Part shown: positions 34,546 through 46,684 of the stretch, in pieces | Layout of the letters: the number at the start of each line of letters is the position of its first letter | Position numbering within the stretch: position 1 is the first letter of the stretch | Origin: Scenedesmus sp. ARA3 | Lineage: Eukaryota; Chlorophyta; Chlorophyceae; Sphaeropleales; Scenedesmaceae | NCBI GenBank assembly: GCA_004335835.1 | Contig: RWJK01001237.1 | Span: forward strand, 25,360 to 89,359 | Direction: 5' to 3' | Length of the DNA stretch: 64,000 nt | The notes under the pieces: generated by a model | The model's database searches: none | What the model was told of the DNA's origin: nothing | Seen by the model: the letters and a program-made list of their open reading frames with translations, nothing else | Made by a program: the position numbers and the translations under genes

Positions 34546-35791
34546 TGTGTGATGTGGGTGTGAATGGGGGCTGCTTGGCGGTGATGCGGGGGTGCTGGGC
34601 GGCACTGCAGCCCAGCAGGTGGCATGCTATGTGTGGCACCTGTATATTTACACTGAGAGTGTATGTTGAAACAGCGGTCTTGCGTGACGCCAGGATGGTA
34701 TGTGTTCAGCAGGCACGCACGCATGCCGCATTCATGTTCAGCCACGCAAACGTGCCATGCGGCTATTCTGTGTGGTTTCCTTGATGCCCATTTCAGCTTG
34801 CATCTAGGGGATGACCATAACGCTGCATCCATAAACCAACCCACTGCTCCTGCCGTGCAACATTCAAACTGCATTCGGTTCAGTCACATATGGTATGCAT
34901 TCGTCTGCATGGTTGTTCATCTTCTGCACACAAATCGCTGCTTATCATCAGGTGTGGTTTTGGTGCTGTGGCACTGTTGCTGCCTTTCATACGCCAGCAC
35001 CCCAAGTTGGTGTCCATTTATTCCACAACCTTTCAAGGCAACTGGACTGTTGCTCATGGGTTGCCGCATTGCAATTGTGAACTGTGTTCTGTGCTGCTGC
35101 TGTGTGTGGCAGAGTAAGGGCGCCGCCAGGCATCCTGCCGCATCAATGGCAGCTCACTGCCCATATGAGTGTTCTGCTGGTACTTTAAGTAAGCTCAGCA
35201 AGGCTTGCCAAGTGGGCTGGTACTTGCAACTGCGGGTACCAGACGGTCTGGCAGCCTGTGGCACGCTGCGTAGCGTGCTGGCATGGTGCTGTCTTGTGAT
35301 GCTCAGGGACTGCCAGCTGGGGTCAATGGTTCAAGTTTTCAGGTGGTTCTGTCATGGTTGCAACACCTACGTGCCTGCCTGCGCTGTGCCATGTCGACTG
35401 GAGTTTTGCAAGGGCGGCAGGGTCATGGATCGGGTCAAAAGTTGACTGGGCGGAGACTACTGCGGCCAGCTCCGTGTTTGGTATGTGGTAACTGATATTT
35501 TACCACTTTGCCTACCATTCTGGCTCAAGACATCAGTTCAGGACAGGACTGGCAGATCAAGGGACGTTGCTGCTGTCATGAATCAGTTGCAGCTTGCGTT
35601 TGAAGCGTCGCCCTCCTCGCACGTGCGTCGTGTTCAGTATCAAACGACCGAGGCAGAATGAGTTGATCACACCGCGTCTGAACGAACTATGCTGGGCCCA
35701 GCTGCAACAACTGACGACGAGTGCGTATGGCACAATGCCGTGTGAGGACCAGTTCATCGCTCACTAATCTGTGACCGACATCAAGTGCTTG
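34546..35791. other. Intergenic region between the two F-box/LRR genes
   Basis: A plus-strand frame is open from 34663 to 35445 (260 codons), Cys/His/Trp-rich without domain or repeat structure; I do not consider it a gene. The region is poorer in CAG repeats and probably holds the 3' UTR of paralogue 1 and the promoter of paralogue 2. No TGTAA or TATA was located convincingly. Confidence 0.4.
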
Positions 35792-38700
35792 ATGACTTTA
35801 GAAGAGCAACAAGTCACGTCCATGGAGACAGACAGGGAGCGGCCTTCCGGGGGTGCATCAAACCTGCTGCTCCCCGAGCTGCCAGGCACCTTTATTCAGA
35901 AGTTGGTGGTGAGATATGCTGAGACACGAGATCAACGTGATCTGTGCAGGTTTGCTGGCCTTGCTGGAGCTTCTGGCAGCTTACATGCTGCTGTTGAAGC
36001 AGTGTACTGCATGTACCTGTTGACTTCCCTTTGTTTAATGCACACATGTGGCCATACAATGCTTGATGAGACGCTTGACATCAGCCTTTGGCACAAGCTT
36101 TTAGACGGCAGCAGCAGCTGTCAGTGCTTGTCATGGGGCACTGGCACTGCAGTTATAGTTGGCAGTGCGCTGCTGCAGTGAGCAAGGGAGCAACAGCTCA
36201 AGAGCTGACCACCCACTGTGCCTGCTACCTGCTGCAGTGCAACTTCCTTGACCCTGGCTTGCGCTTGTCTCTGCGTGAGACATGCAAGGCGTTGCGCGCC
36301 AAGGTGGATGCCTACAGGTGCGCAGATTAACCGCTCAGCACGCAGTGCTAATTGCCTGGGCATCTGCACACGCATCTTTGCTATGTAGCCATGACAGACA
36401 TATGTGTGCAGATAGTGAACACGGGCATACCAATGGTGGTTTACTTTGTAACAGTAATTGTCAGCACATCATGCTCCAGCATGCTGCAAATGCTACTGCT
36501 TTCTGGCAGCTGCTGGCATGCACACTGCCACTGTCGGACTCCACGCTGCTCCACACCAGTGACAGTGCCCCGGTTGTCCGCTGCCTGCTGAACACTTTCC
36601 TGCAAGCAGCACGCCCTGCTGCCGCCTAAATGGTGGCCGGCAGGGGCTGGAGCGCTTCCATGTGCTGTCACAAGTGTCAGATGGCGTGCAGCAGCTGGAT
36701 GCGTCACAGGTGCGGGCAGCAGCAGCAGCAGCAGCATTTTCCACCAAGTTCAAGTTGCTTGTTGGCTTGAGACGTGTGGGCTGTGTTTTGGAGGAATGAT
36801 GTGGCAGCAACAGCTACAGCGGGCCAGCACTGCCTCCCATGTTCCAGGATGCACGGCAGCAATATCCATCAAGCTTACGTTGACTTCTGGAGACGTGTGG
36901 GCTGTGCCTTGGAAGCGTTATGTGGCAGCATCCGTCACAGCAGGCCAGCACTGTCTCCCATGTTGAATGCCAGCATCCTGCAACCACTGCGATGCACAAG
37001 CACCAGTTGAATGTCGTGTGCCGCTTGCTGGGCGCTGCTGTTGCAGGTGGATCCTGACCTGTCGTGCGAGGCAGCAGAGCAGCAGCTGCCGCCGGGGGCC
37101 TGGCAGAAGCTGCGGCAGCTGACCTGTCACTGCAAGTAAGCACCCTGCTGTCCTGCAAGGCTGTACGACGCACATGCAGTGGATCAGCTGCATGCGCATG
37201 CAGGCAGGAGGCTTCACATGCTGACATTTTTGTTGGTCTGCTTCACAGGCCTAAGCAGCACCACCACGCACTGCATATGAGGCCATCACCATGCATGCAC
37301 AGTGCCTAATGCGCAGGCATCTGGCCGTCCCACTGCGTACCAGCTGTTCGCCTTCCACTCACCCTCCTGCTGCACATTATATCAATCACACACCGCAGGC
37401 AGATGGTGCTGGTCAAGACGCTGGTTGAGTGCAGCCCCAGGCACCTCACCAGCATCGTCATCTCCGCGCGTCGCGGCAACTGGCAGCACGCCGGCCTGCT
37501 GCTGCAGCAGCTGCAGCGCCTGCCCAGCCTAGCCAGCCTTGAGCTGGCCCTACCACCTCAGCACAAGCTGGATGAGCTGCTTGCAGGACTTACGCAGCTG
37601 CGGGCACTGACTTTGACCGCAGCGCCGCGCAGCAGCCGGGACGGCAACCACTGGCCGCTCATCCCGCTTCTCGGCGCGAGTAACAACAAGGCCGCAAAGG
37701 TTGATGCAGCGTTCTGGGGTGGTGCGATTTGCCCGCTGGTGCAGCTCACGAGTCTGACGCTGGCGCTGCCGCTGTGCGGGACAGCGGCGCTGCAGCTGGC
37801 GCCACTGGCTCGGCTGGCCTCGCTGCACTGCTGCTGTGCAAGGGAGCAGCTGCCAGATCTAATCGAGCAGTTGCCTGTCCTGCAAGCCTTAACAAGCCTG
37901 GCACTGGATGCCAAAGTGGGGCGGCGGCTGAGCCCTGCAGCAATGCTGCAGCAGAGCAACGTTGCGCCAGATCTGGCCCCCCTGGGGCAGCTCACGCGGC
38001 TGGTGCAGCTGCAGCTGAACATCCAGCAGCCGTTGGATTTGGCTGCGCTGCTGCCGCTGTCAGCTTGCGGGAAGCTGACTCACCTAGGCGTCTCCCGGCT
38101 GCACCTCTCCCTGCCGTGGCGCGGCGCAGAGCTGAGCCCGGCATGTGCAGCAGCAGCAGATGCAGCCGAGGCGGCGCTGGTGGCAGCAGTCATGGCAGGG
38201 CAGGCGGCGGTGCCGCTGGCGCAGGTGCTGCTGACCAAGCCGGGTGCAGCGCATGCGGCGCCGCTGAATGTGGAGGGCGTGAGTGGCTCCTGCCTGCCGC
38301 TGCTGCCGGCGCTGGCTGAGTTGAAGGTGTCTGGCGTGGTGGGTCGGCTGCCGCTGGCTGTGCTGGGGCCTGGCTTGCAGGAGCTGTGTATTCAGGGCTG
38401 CAAGCGCGTGTGGAGCCACCACAAGGGCTACGGGGCAGCAGATGATCAGATGGATGCGCTGATGGATGTGCTGGCAGCGGGGCCGGCAGGGGTGGGCGGG
38501 CCCCCAGCAGCAGCAGCAGCAGGAGGAGGGCCGCCAGGAGCAGCGGCAGCAGTTGCAGGGGATCTGGCAGGCCTGGGGGGTGCTGCAGGGCCTGCTGCAC
38601 AGCCGCCAGCAGCAGCAGCAGGGGCAGGTGACGTTGCACAAGTTGAACCAGCAGGCGCAGCGGCTGCTGGCGGGCCTGCAGCACCAGGGGCACTACCAGC

Positions 38701-39736
38701 GCCAGCAGCAGCTGCAGCAGCTGCTGCAGCCCAGCAGGTTGCGCTCTTTGCTGGTGGAGGCGGTTTCGATGTGGCCGGCTTTGCGCCTGGCAGCATGGCG
38801 GCCGGCCGCGTGCGCGCAGCAGCAGCGCAAGCCGACTTACTCGTAGGCCTCAGCTGCCTGCAATCATTAGACCTGAACTTCACGCAGCTCTGCGGCATTT
38901 GCCTGTCTCCCTCTGGAGGCCGTGCACTGCTGGACAGCCTTGTGAGCCTCACGGTGCTGATGCGCGGCAGCGGCAGCGTGCCCGGGGGGCTGCCGCACAT
39001 GCCGCGGCTGCGGCGGCTTTGCTTCTACGACGACTACGACTTGCGCATGCCAGGTGCGAGACTGTGATGTCAAGAGTGCTGGTTGGTTTTGTGAATAGCT
39101 TGTCTTGATTGTTCTTGACATGCTGTTACTACGATTACGACCTGCGCATGCCAGGTGCGGGTGTGTGCTCAAGGCTGCTGTCACACTTAATTTTGGTTGG
39201 GGTAGATAGCCCGTTTAATAGATTGTTACGCCGTGCGGTGCTGCCTCTGATGTGACGTGCGTGTTGCAACTGGCTGCAAAGCTGCTTGTGTAGTATTCAG
39301 CCGCTGCAGCAGAACTGCTGCCGGTGGCTGTGTGAGCTGCACTGCTGACATGTGCTGTGGCTGCCTGCGTGCCGTGCATGCTCACCCATCCGATGCTGTT
39401 GCTGCTGGCTGCAGGCCGTCCGCTTGCTGCCAGCTACGATCAGAAGGAGGACCACCAGCTGTGGATAAACCAGTGCGACGTGCAGGAGATCATGTGAGCA
39501 GCAGCAGCAGCAGCAGCAGCGTTGGCTCCACTTGCTGCATGTGCAGCACAGCATCTGCCTGTGCATGCGCTCAAGCTGTATAGGAGCTATGTTCGCTTGC
39601 TGATGCCGTGACATAATGCGCAGCACAGCAACGCTGTGGAGCACCCCTGCTGCTGCTGTGTTGACTGGCGGCGCCTGCTGCCTCCTGGGCAGCAAACTTT
39701 GGCAATTCAAAGCTCTCTCATCTGCTGCTGCTGCTG

Positions 39737-39789
<53 letters not shown>

Positions 39790-41982
39790 CAGGCTGGCGG
39801 GTTCCTACATCCTGGGCGGCTTCTTCGACGGCAACGCGCTGCTCAAGGCCAAGGTGCAGTTCAGGCAGCTGCGGCGCTGGGTGTTCCGCGACTGCGCCGA
39901 CCTGTCGGCTGGCCACCTGGCGGCACTGCTGGCGGTGAGGAGCAGCGCCTCTGCTGCATGGGGTTGCCTGCGGTCGTGTTTGTTTGTAGCCATACAGCCG
40001 CATCATGCTGAGTCAAGTATCAGTGTGGATTGTGTTCAGGGCAGCAATAGGCATCCAGCACTGCCTGCCATCGAGCACCCTGCAGTACGGTACCCATGCA
40101 ACAGGCGTGCAGTTGGATAAGTGTGGTTGTATATGCGCATAGCAGCGTCGCTGTGGCCACACAGATCATGCCGCGGCCACTGTACTGCTGCCGTGCCTGG
40201 CAGGTGTGTGCTGCCCCGGTGGTGGTGCTGAAGGGCTCCAGCGTGCTCACCCACAACGACTTATCAACATCATATAATGCTGCTTCCATTGCTGTTGCTG
40301 CTGCTGACCAGGTGCGTGTGGCCCCAGTGTTGGTGCTGGAGGGTCCAGCGTGCTCACCTTCAACGATCAAAAACTCAAAGTACACTGCCGGTATTGTTGC
40401 TGCTGCTGCTTTGTACTGCTGCTGTGCCTGGCCAGGTGCGCGTTGCTCCTGTGGTGGTGCTCGAGGGCTCCAGCGTGCTCACCCACAACGATGTGCGGCA
40501 GCTGGTGGCGCTCAACCCCGGCTGCGTGACTGACGTGCAGTGGGCGGCACACGTGCCACCTCTGGTGAGCGCTCTGGGGCGTGAGGCTTTGTGTGAGCAG
40601 TGTGTGAGCTTGTCTGTGAGCTTGTGTGTGGGAGGCAGCGGGTATGTGGGGTTATAGTCACCATGACAGCAGCCCAGATACGATGCTATATCACTATTTT
40701 GCACTGCGTTAATACACAACGCCTGCTCAATGTCATCTCACACAATGTGGCTGACAACGTATGTCTTGGTGTTTGTTGCTGTGCCATGCCGTTCCTTCTT
40801 TTGCTGCCGCAGCCCTGCAGGGAGGCAGCCGGACGCGACTTCATGGCTGGCGTGATGGGCATGGACTTCCTGGGGCCCTGGGAGCCCGCAGGGCTGGCAG
40901 GCGGGCCCGAAGAGGAGCTGCAGCAGCAGCAGCAGCAGGCTGAGATGGCGGAGATGGATGAGCAGCAGATGAACGCGGCGGTGCAGCAGCTGGAGGACCA
41001 GGTGCAGGGGCTGTTCCCGCCACCCTGGGCGGCGGCTGCGCAGCAGCAGCAGCAGCAGCAGGGTGGGAATGCAGGTGGGGATGCAGCAGGTGGGGGTGGA
41101 GGGGGTGGCATCTTTGTAGGTGCTGGCGGAGGGGGTGGTGGTGGTGGGGCGGGTGGTCAACAGCAGCAAGGCGGACCTGGGGGCTTGGCAATGCTACTGG
41201 CCCAGCAGCAGCAGCAGCAGCAGGGTGGGGCAGCTGGCCAGGGTCAAGGCGCGGCAGCTGGCCAGAATATTTTTGCAGCTGCACTTCAAGCAGCGGCAGC
41301 AGCAGTAGCAGCAGCCGCAGGTGGAGGTCCTGCGGCTGGGCAGCAGCAGGGGCAGGGCGGCGGCCCTGCTGCAGCTGGTGGCCTGTTTGCGATGCTGCCT
41401 GGGCTGATTGCTGATGCTGCTGCTGCCGCTGCTGCTGCTGGTGGCGGTGGTGGCGGTGGGCAACAGGCAGCACCAGGTGGTGTTGCGGGTGGAGGTGCAG
41501 CAGCAGCAGCAGCAGCAGCAGCGCCAGGTGCAGCGCCAGGTGCAATGCACCAGGGGGTGCTGGCCAACCTGCAGCATGTGCAGCAGCAGGCGGAAGCAGC
41601 AGCGCAGCAGGCGATGATGCTGGCGGAGCAGGCGCAGCAGCAGCTGCAGGCCGCGATGGCCCAGCAGGTGCAGCAGCACCAGCAGCTGCAGCAGCAGCAG
41701 CAGCAGCAGCAGGGCGGCTTGCAGGGCGCCCTGGTAGCAGCAATGCCGGCTGCCTGGATGCCGGGTGCAGGCGTGGGCGGTGGGGTGCAGGCGGCACCAG
41801 TGCCACCTCCACCAGCAGCAGCAGCAGCAGCAGCAGGTGGAGAGGGTGGGGCTGGTGCTGCAGCAGGGGGTGGGCAGCAGCCTGAGGTGGCATTATGGGG
41901 TGAGGCAGCTGATGACAATGGGGATGATGAGGCACACTTTGATCCCATGGATGCGGCAGCAGATGGACATATGGTTGAGTAG
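35792..41982 (+). CDS. F-box / leucine-rich-repeat protein (paralogue 2)
   Basis: Exons 35792-35908, 36238-36317, 36610 (or 36607)-36709, 37047-37135, 37399-39053, 39415-39493, 39793-39934, 40436-40564 and 40813-41982 give 1186 aa. The F-box spans the first intron: LPELPGTFIQKLV joined to CNFLDPGLRLSLRETCKALR. LRR-like blocks follow in the 37399-39053 exon (LPSLASLELALPPQ, LTQLRALTLTAAP, LVQLTSLTLALPL, LQSLDLNFTQLCG, MPRLRRLCFYDDYD). Exons after that encode YILGGFFDGNALLKAKVQFR and a segment ending VQWAAHVPPL. The last exon is a tail of 390 codons made of polyGln, polyAla and Gly runs. It should act as an SCF substrate adaptor. The intron inside the F-box sits at the same place and phase as in the upstream paralogue. 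A stretch at about 38466-38846 is also open in another frame (see findings). Confidence 0.78.
36770..36985 (+). repeat. Two tandem copies (about 125 bp) inside an intron of F-box/LRR gene 2
   Basis: The sequence starting with GAGACGTGTGGGCTGTG at about 36768 recurs near 36893, with the following GTGGCAGCA...GGCCAGCACTG.CTCCCATGTT block shared. Both copies lie in the intron 36710-37046. Confidence 0.8.
39020..39165 (+). repeat. Duplicated exon tail plus donor in F-box/LRR gene 2
   Basis: The tail of the exon ending at 39053 (CTACGA.GACTACGACTTGCGC, then the CCAG|GTGCG donor) is repeated at about 39128-39160, about 107 bp downstream in the intron, including the donor. Confidence 0.85.
39725..39786 (+). 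repeat. (CTG)n tract at a 3' splice site
   Basis: About 17 CTG units, interrupted once, precede CTTTGTCAG|GCTGGC, the acceptor of the exon at 39793. Confidence 0.9.
40204..40490 (+). repeat. Triplicated exon head plus acceptor in F-box/LRR gene 2
   Basis: The head of the exon at 40436 (VRVAPVVVLEGSSVLTHND) and its CAG acceptor also appear at 40204 and 40312, with spacings of 108 and 124 bp. Copy 1 would read VCAAPVVVLKGSSVLTHND; copy 2 has lost one base (GAGGGTCCAGC) and shifts frame. Only copy 3 continues into the rest of the exon. Confidence 0.9.
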
Positions 41983-43414
41983 TTGGTGCTGGCTCTGCTT
42001 GCCAGATTGTACAAGCCGGTTGCGGCGTGGTTTGCAGGATATTTTATTCAGGACTCGCAACTTGCAGCAAGCAGGGCGATTCTGGGGCTGCACAATAAAT
42101 TTTAGTTTACATCTCAGCGATTTGCAGGCGCAGGGAGGCGGTGCCTGCTAAAGCTATCAGTTCTAGTGTTGCGCAGTTGAACTCTTAATATGCGTTTCTT
42201 GCAGCTGCTTTGTTTTGTGTTGTTGTTATTCACGGATGCCAATGTGATGGTTGACAGTTATCATCCAGCGGCTGCAGCTGCACAGTGTGCGCTTGCAGAG
42301 CATCTGCATCGCTGCGTATGCTTGGCAGCAGCAGCTGGCTCCTGGGTTGGGTGTATCTTTGGACAGTAAGCTGTTGGACAGTCAGCAATCTGCTGGTCTT
42401 GCATGAAGATCTGATCAAGCCTATAAGGGTGTGCTGCACCACTAGCATTGTGCCTTCTGTGTGCTGCAGCATGTGTTGAGGCACAGTGTGCACACAGTGC
42501 CTGCTCCTTGGTGTGATATATCGTTAGCCAGCGGGTTGCAGCAGTACTGCGCATGCCTGATTGAGATGCTGTTGCAGAGTGTGTAAACTGCAACACTATA
42601 CCTAATGCTGTCAAGCAGTGCACCTGTACATTACGGTTTTGCTCCCAAGTGATGGCCCTTCAAGGGCGCAGTAGTTCTGCGTCACGGTAGTCAAGTGTCA
42701 GCCTCCCACAGATGAGGCTGGTGAAGGGGTATGGTTGTTGTGCTGGAGTACTGCGTGATACTACATATATCGTGTACTGTAAGCGTTTGTATGGTCTTGC
42801 TGTCATGCTCCGTCTGGTCGGCTTGCTGCGACACGTGGCAGCCCGTACTGCAGGAGCAGTGCATCTGCCTGGTTGGCAGCTGCTGGGACTTTAGGATGTC
42901 GGCAGCAGCTGACGATCGCACACGATAATTGAGGGCATAAATTGCGGCGAAACAGATGCTTACTGATAAGCTGCTAATCGCGGTACAGAAGGCCACCTTC
43001 AACGTATCGAGTAATACAAAACAGTTCCCGCGAAAACGGCGCCTCGCAAGACATATTAATACCCGGCGAGATATCCAACAGAGCATTGGTTCTTGACTTA
43101 TCTCCTCTTGTTTGATTTGCTTTAGCAGCGCTACAAGGCGCAACAGGAGGCAGTGGTAGATTGACAGCCCGCCAGGTGAGACAGCAGTACTTGCTAGGTC
43201 TGGCTTTTCTCCCGGACAATAAAGAACTACATTTTCAAGACACACGCCATTTTAGAGCCCCACTTTGCACAACCCTGCCAGTAGCAAAGCCCGGTGGTGC
43301 GTGCGTAAACGGGCGCGCAGGCGACAAACGAAACGTGCTTAATTGCTTGCAGGACACCACCCCTGACAATCTAGAGTCCCTTGTACTCTGGTTATTGCGG
43401 TTACAAAATTTGAG
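41983..43414. other. Intergenic region / UTRs
   Basis: TGTAA at 42582-42586 is a possible poly(A) signal for the upstream gene. From about 42880 to 43410 the DNA becomes AT-richer and CAG-poor, as expected for a promoter of the gene at 43415. It contains a TTCCCGCGAAAAC sequence near 43023-43035 that resembles an E2F-type site (speculative). No open frame here looks coding. Confidence 0.4.
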
Positions 43415-43772
43415 ATGAAGCTGTCAAGACGCGCCACGCTGGCGCTGCTCCTTGCTGGTCTTGCGGGTGAGTGGGCCACTGGCAAGCTGGTGACCTGCAG
43501 TCCATACGCAGCTGCATTGGTGCTTCTTAGCATTTGAAGCCACCCTTAACTGTTGTATAAACATTTCGTATTTCCGAAAAGCGGAGGTGGCTGTAGATTG
43601 TCCTCTAGTAAAGGCCAGCAGCAGCAGCAGCAACAGCGACATTCACTGAGTCCAGGGTGCCACTGACACTGACAAATCACCTTGAACAGCAGTAATTACT
43701 TAAACCCAATGTTTGAACCTCTTGGAAAAGAAATTATGCGCACTGTTCACACACCTGCACTCTTCCCCTGAC

Positions 43773-43827
<55 letters not shown>

Positions 43828-45628
43828 CCTGTAGTCGCATCCGCCGCCAGGACCACCCCAGCAGCAGGCAACAAGGCTGTTCCCCTCGAGAAGGCACAGG
43901 CTGTCAACAAGGCCACGAAGGCAGCAGCAGCCAACGACCATGAGCACGGCGGTGGTGGCTGGGGCCACAACAGCGGCTGGGGCCACAACAGCAACAGCTG
44001 GGGCGGCGGCGGTGGCGGCTACAACGGACTGCCTGTGTACTACCCCCCTGCCTACCAGGTGGGCCCAGCAACGCTGCTGCAGCTTTGAAACACATTGCGC
44101 GCCTACATTGCTTTCAGTGCTGTATTGTAGCGGCACCAAGATTCATGCTGTGGACCAGAACAATGCAGTGAGTCCTTACTGCTCTTGTCTTACAGCAGCT
44201 GCAGCCTGCAGTTACAGCATGACTCCTGCTTAATCAGGCCACCAGAAGTGCTTGCCAATCAAACCAGGGGACAGGACACCATGCAATCACTCTGCTACCA
44301 CTCACTCCTGCTGCCTGCCATGCTGCTTGTTCTTGTTTACCTGTCACCTCTGCAGCCCCACGGCGACCACTACGACTACGTGGCAGGCCACTACCACTAC
44401 CGGCGCAGCCTGCTTGCCGCCCAGGCAGCAGCAGCAGCAGCACCACTGCAGCAGCAGCAGGAGCATGGCAAGCACCCCCACCAGGCAACAAAGGCCGGCA
44501 AGGACAGCACTGCACCCAAGACCGTGCAGAAGCCAGCACCAGCACCTGCCGCAGCCACTGTTGCTGCTCCCGCTGCTGCTGCTGCTGCTGCTGCTGCCAA
44601 GCCTGCTGTGCCTGAGAGGGCGGCTGCTGCTGACAACGCTGGTCACTACGGTGGCGGGTGAGTGCTTCCCTTGATGATGCTGAGGCTATACTGCCGATTC
44701 ACGCATTGATATTTCCTTTGTCTTGCTCGTGTCTCTCGCCTGCACAGCTCAGAATGCTTGTGTGCTGTGTGTACTGTCTTTTCAGCATGCGCTTCGCGCC
44801 GTCTAACTTCAAGCTGCTGCTGTCACTGCTGCAATTTTGTTGCTGTGTGCAGCTGGGGCGGCCACGGCGGCCACCACGGTTACAACGGTGGCTACCACAG
44901 CATGGGCGGCTATGGCGGGTGCGTGGTGCTGCAGGAGCCAGAATGATAAATAACTCAACTGATTGTGCGCTCTGCAAGTCGTGAAATCAATGCAGTCATG
45001 CTTTGTACAGTTGATGTGCATGCGATGACAGCACCTGCTGCGTTTGAGACAGGTGCAGCTGTACTGCCAGCCCTGTTTCCGCAGCTTCAGGTGCCTGTTA
45101 ATCTCTCCGCTCAACTGCTCACGCTGCCTTGCCTCCTCTGCTGCTGCTGCTTCTGCTGTCGCTCATACTCCGTCCCCTCAGCCACCACCACCACCACTGG
45201 GGCAGGAAGATCCTGGCAGCCATGGCCAGCCAGCACCACACGCCAGACCACCCCCACGCACATCCCCACGATGCAGCACACACCAAGCCTGATGCCACCA
45301 AGCCAGCCCCTGCTGCCCCAGCTACCCCAGCTATGAGTCACGCTGCTGCTGTTACTGCTGCTGCTCCAGCACAGCCTGAGAAGGCAACCCACCACACACC
45401 AGGCCACCCCCACGCACACCCCCACGATGCAGCACACACCAAGCCTGATGCAACCAAGCCAGCCCCTGCTACCCCAGCTGTGAGCCACGCTGCTGCTGCT
45501 GCTGTTGCTGCTCCAGCACAGCCTGAGAAGGCATCCCACCACAGCAGCCATGGCAAGCCCTCAACCAAGCCCGCCCACAAGGCAGCAGCAGAGCCAGTGA
45601 CACCCACAAAGCCCGCTGCTCAGCCTGC

Positions 45629-45665
<37 letters not shown>

Positions 45666-46623
45666 CCTGAGAAGGCAAACAATGTGGACCACCACGGCCA
45701 CCACGGGTGAGTCTCTGCAGGATCCTGTTGCCTGTCTTAGTTTAGATGAAGCAGCTGGTTGCTGATTGCTGCATTGCTGGCAGACTTCGCGCACACCCTG
45801 TCCTACAAACAGCACGCTGAGACCCTGCTCACACCACCAATGCTAACCATTACTTTCTCCCTGCCATGTGACTGCAGCTGGGGCGGCCACCACCACCACG
45901 GCGGCTATGGCGGCGGCTATGGCAGCTATGGCTACGGCCACGCGCACAGCAACGGCGGCTGGGGCGGCTGGAACAACTGGGGCCACCACGGCCACCACGG
46001 GTGGGTGGATTGTCTGCTGCTTTTATCATCACCATGTTTAAAAGAAGAAGACGGAGTGTACTTCAGTGCTGCAGCATTAGAGAACTGTGTTTGTCATGTA
46101 TGAACTTCAAAAGGCATGTACCATGGCGGCAAAATGCCAAGCAGTTTGGCAGCCTGTGCTGAGGTGCACGCCTGATCATGCTGTGGTGCACGCCTGATCA
46201 TGCTGTGGTGCACACCTGATCATGCTGTGGTGCACNNNNNNNNNNNNNNNNNNNNNNNNNNNNNNNNNNNNNNNNNNNNNNNNNNNNNNNNNNNNNNNNN
46301 NNNNNNNNNNNNNNNNNNNNNNNNNNNNNNNNNNNNNNNNNNNNNNNNNNNNNNNNNNNNNNNNNNNNNNNNNNNNNNNNNNNNNNNNNNNNNNNNNNNN
46401 NNNNNNNNNNNNNNNNNNNNNNNNNNNNNNNNNNNNNNNNNNNNNNNNNNNNNNNNNNNNNNNNNNNNNNNNNNNNNNNNNNNNNNNNNNNNNNNNNNNN
46501 CCTGATCATGCTGTGGTGCACACCTGATCATGCTGTGGTGCACACCTGATCATGCTGTGGTGCACACCTGATCATGCTGTGTGCCAGCACCTGCACCTCA
46601 CAGGGAGAGATGCTGACGGTTGG

Positions 46624-46684
<61 letters not shown>

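Noticed and set aside
34663..35445. Plus-strand open frame of 260 codons between the F-box/LRR genes
   Set aside because: Cys/His/Trp-rich with no family resemblance, and the region shows no repeat-coded low complexity typical of exons here. Likely chance.
40841..41935. Minus-strand open frame of 364 codons, Leu/His/Pro/Ala-rich
   Set aside because: Antisense shadow of the polyGln/polyAla tail of F-box/LRR gene 2; no domain or splice context.
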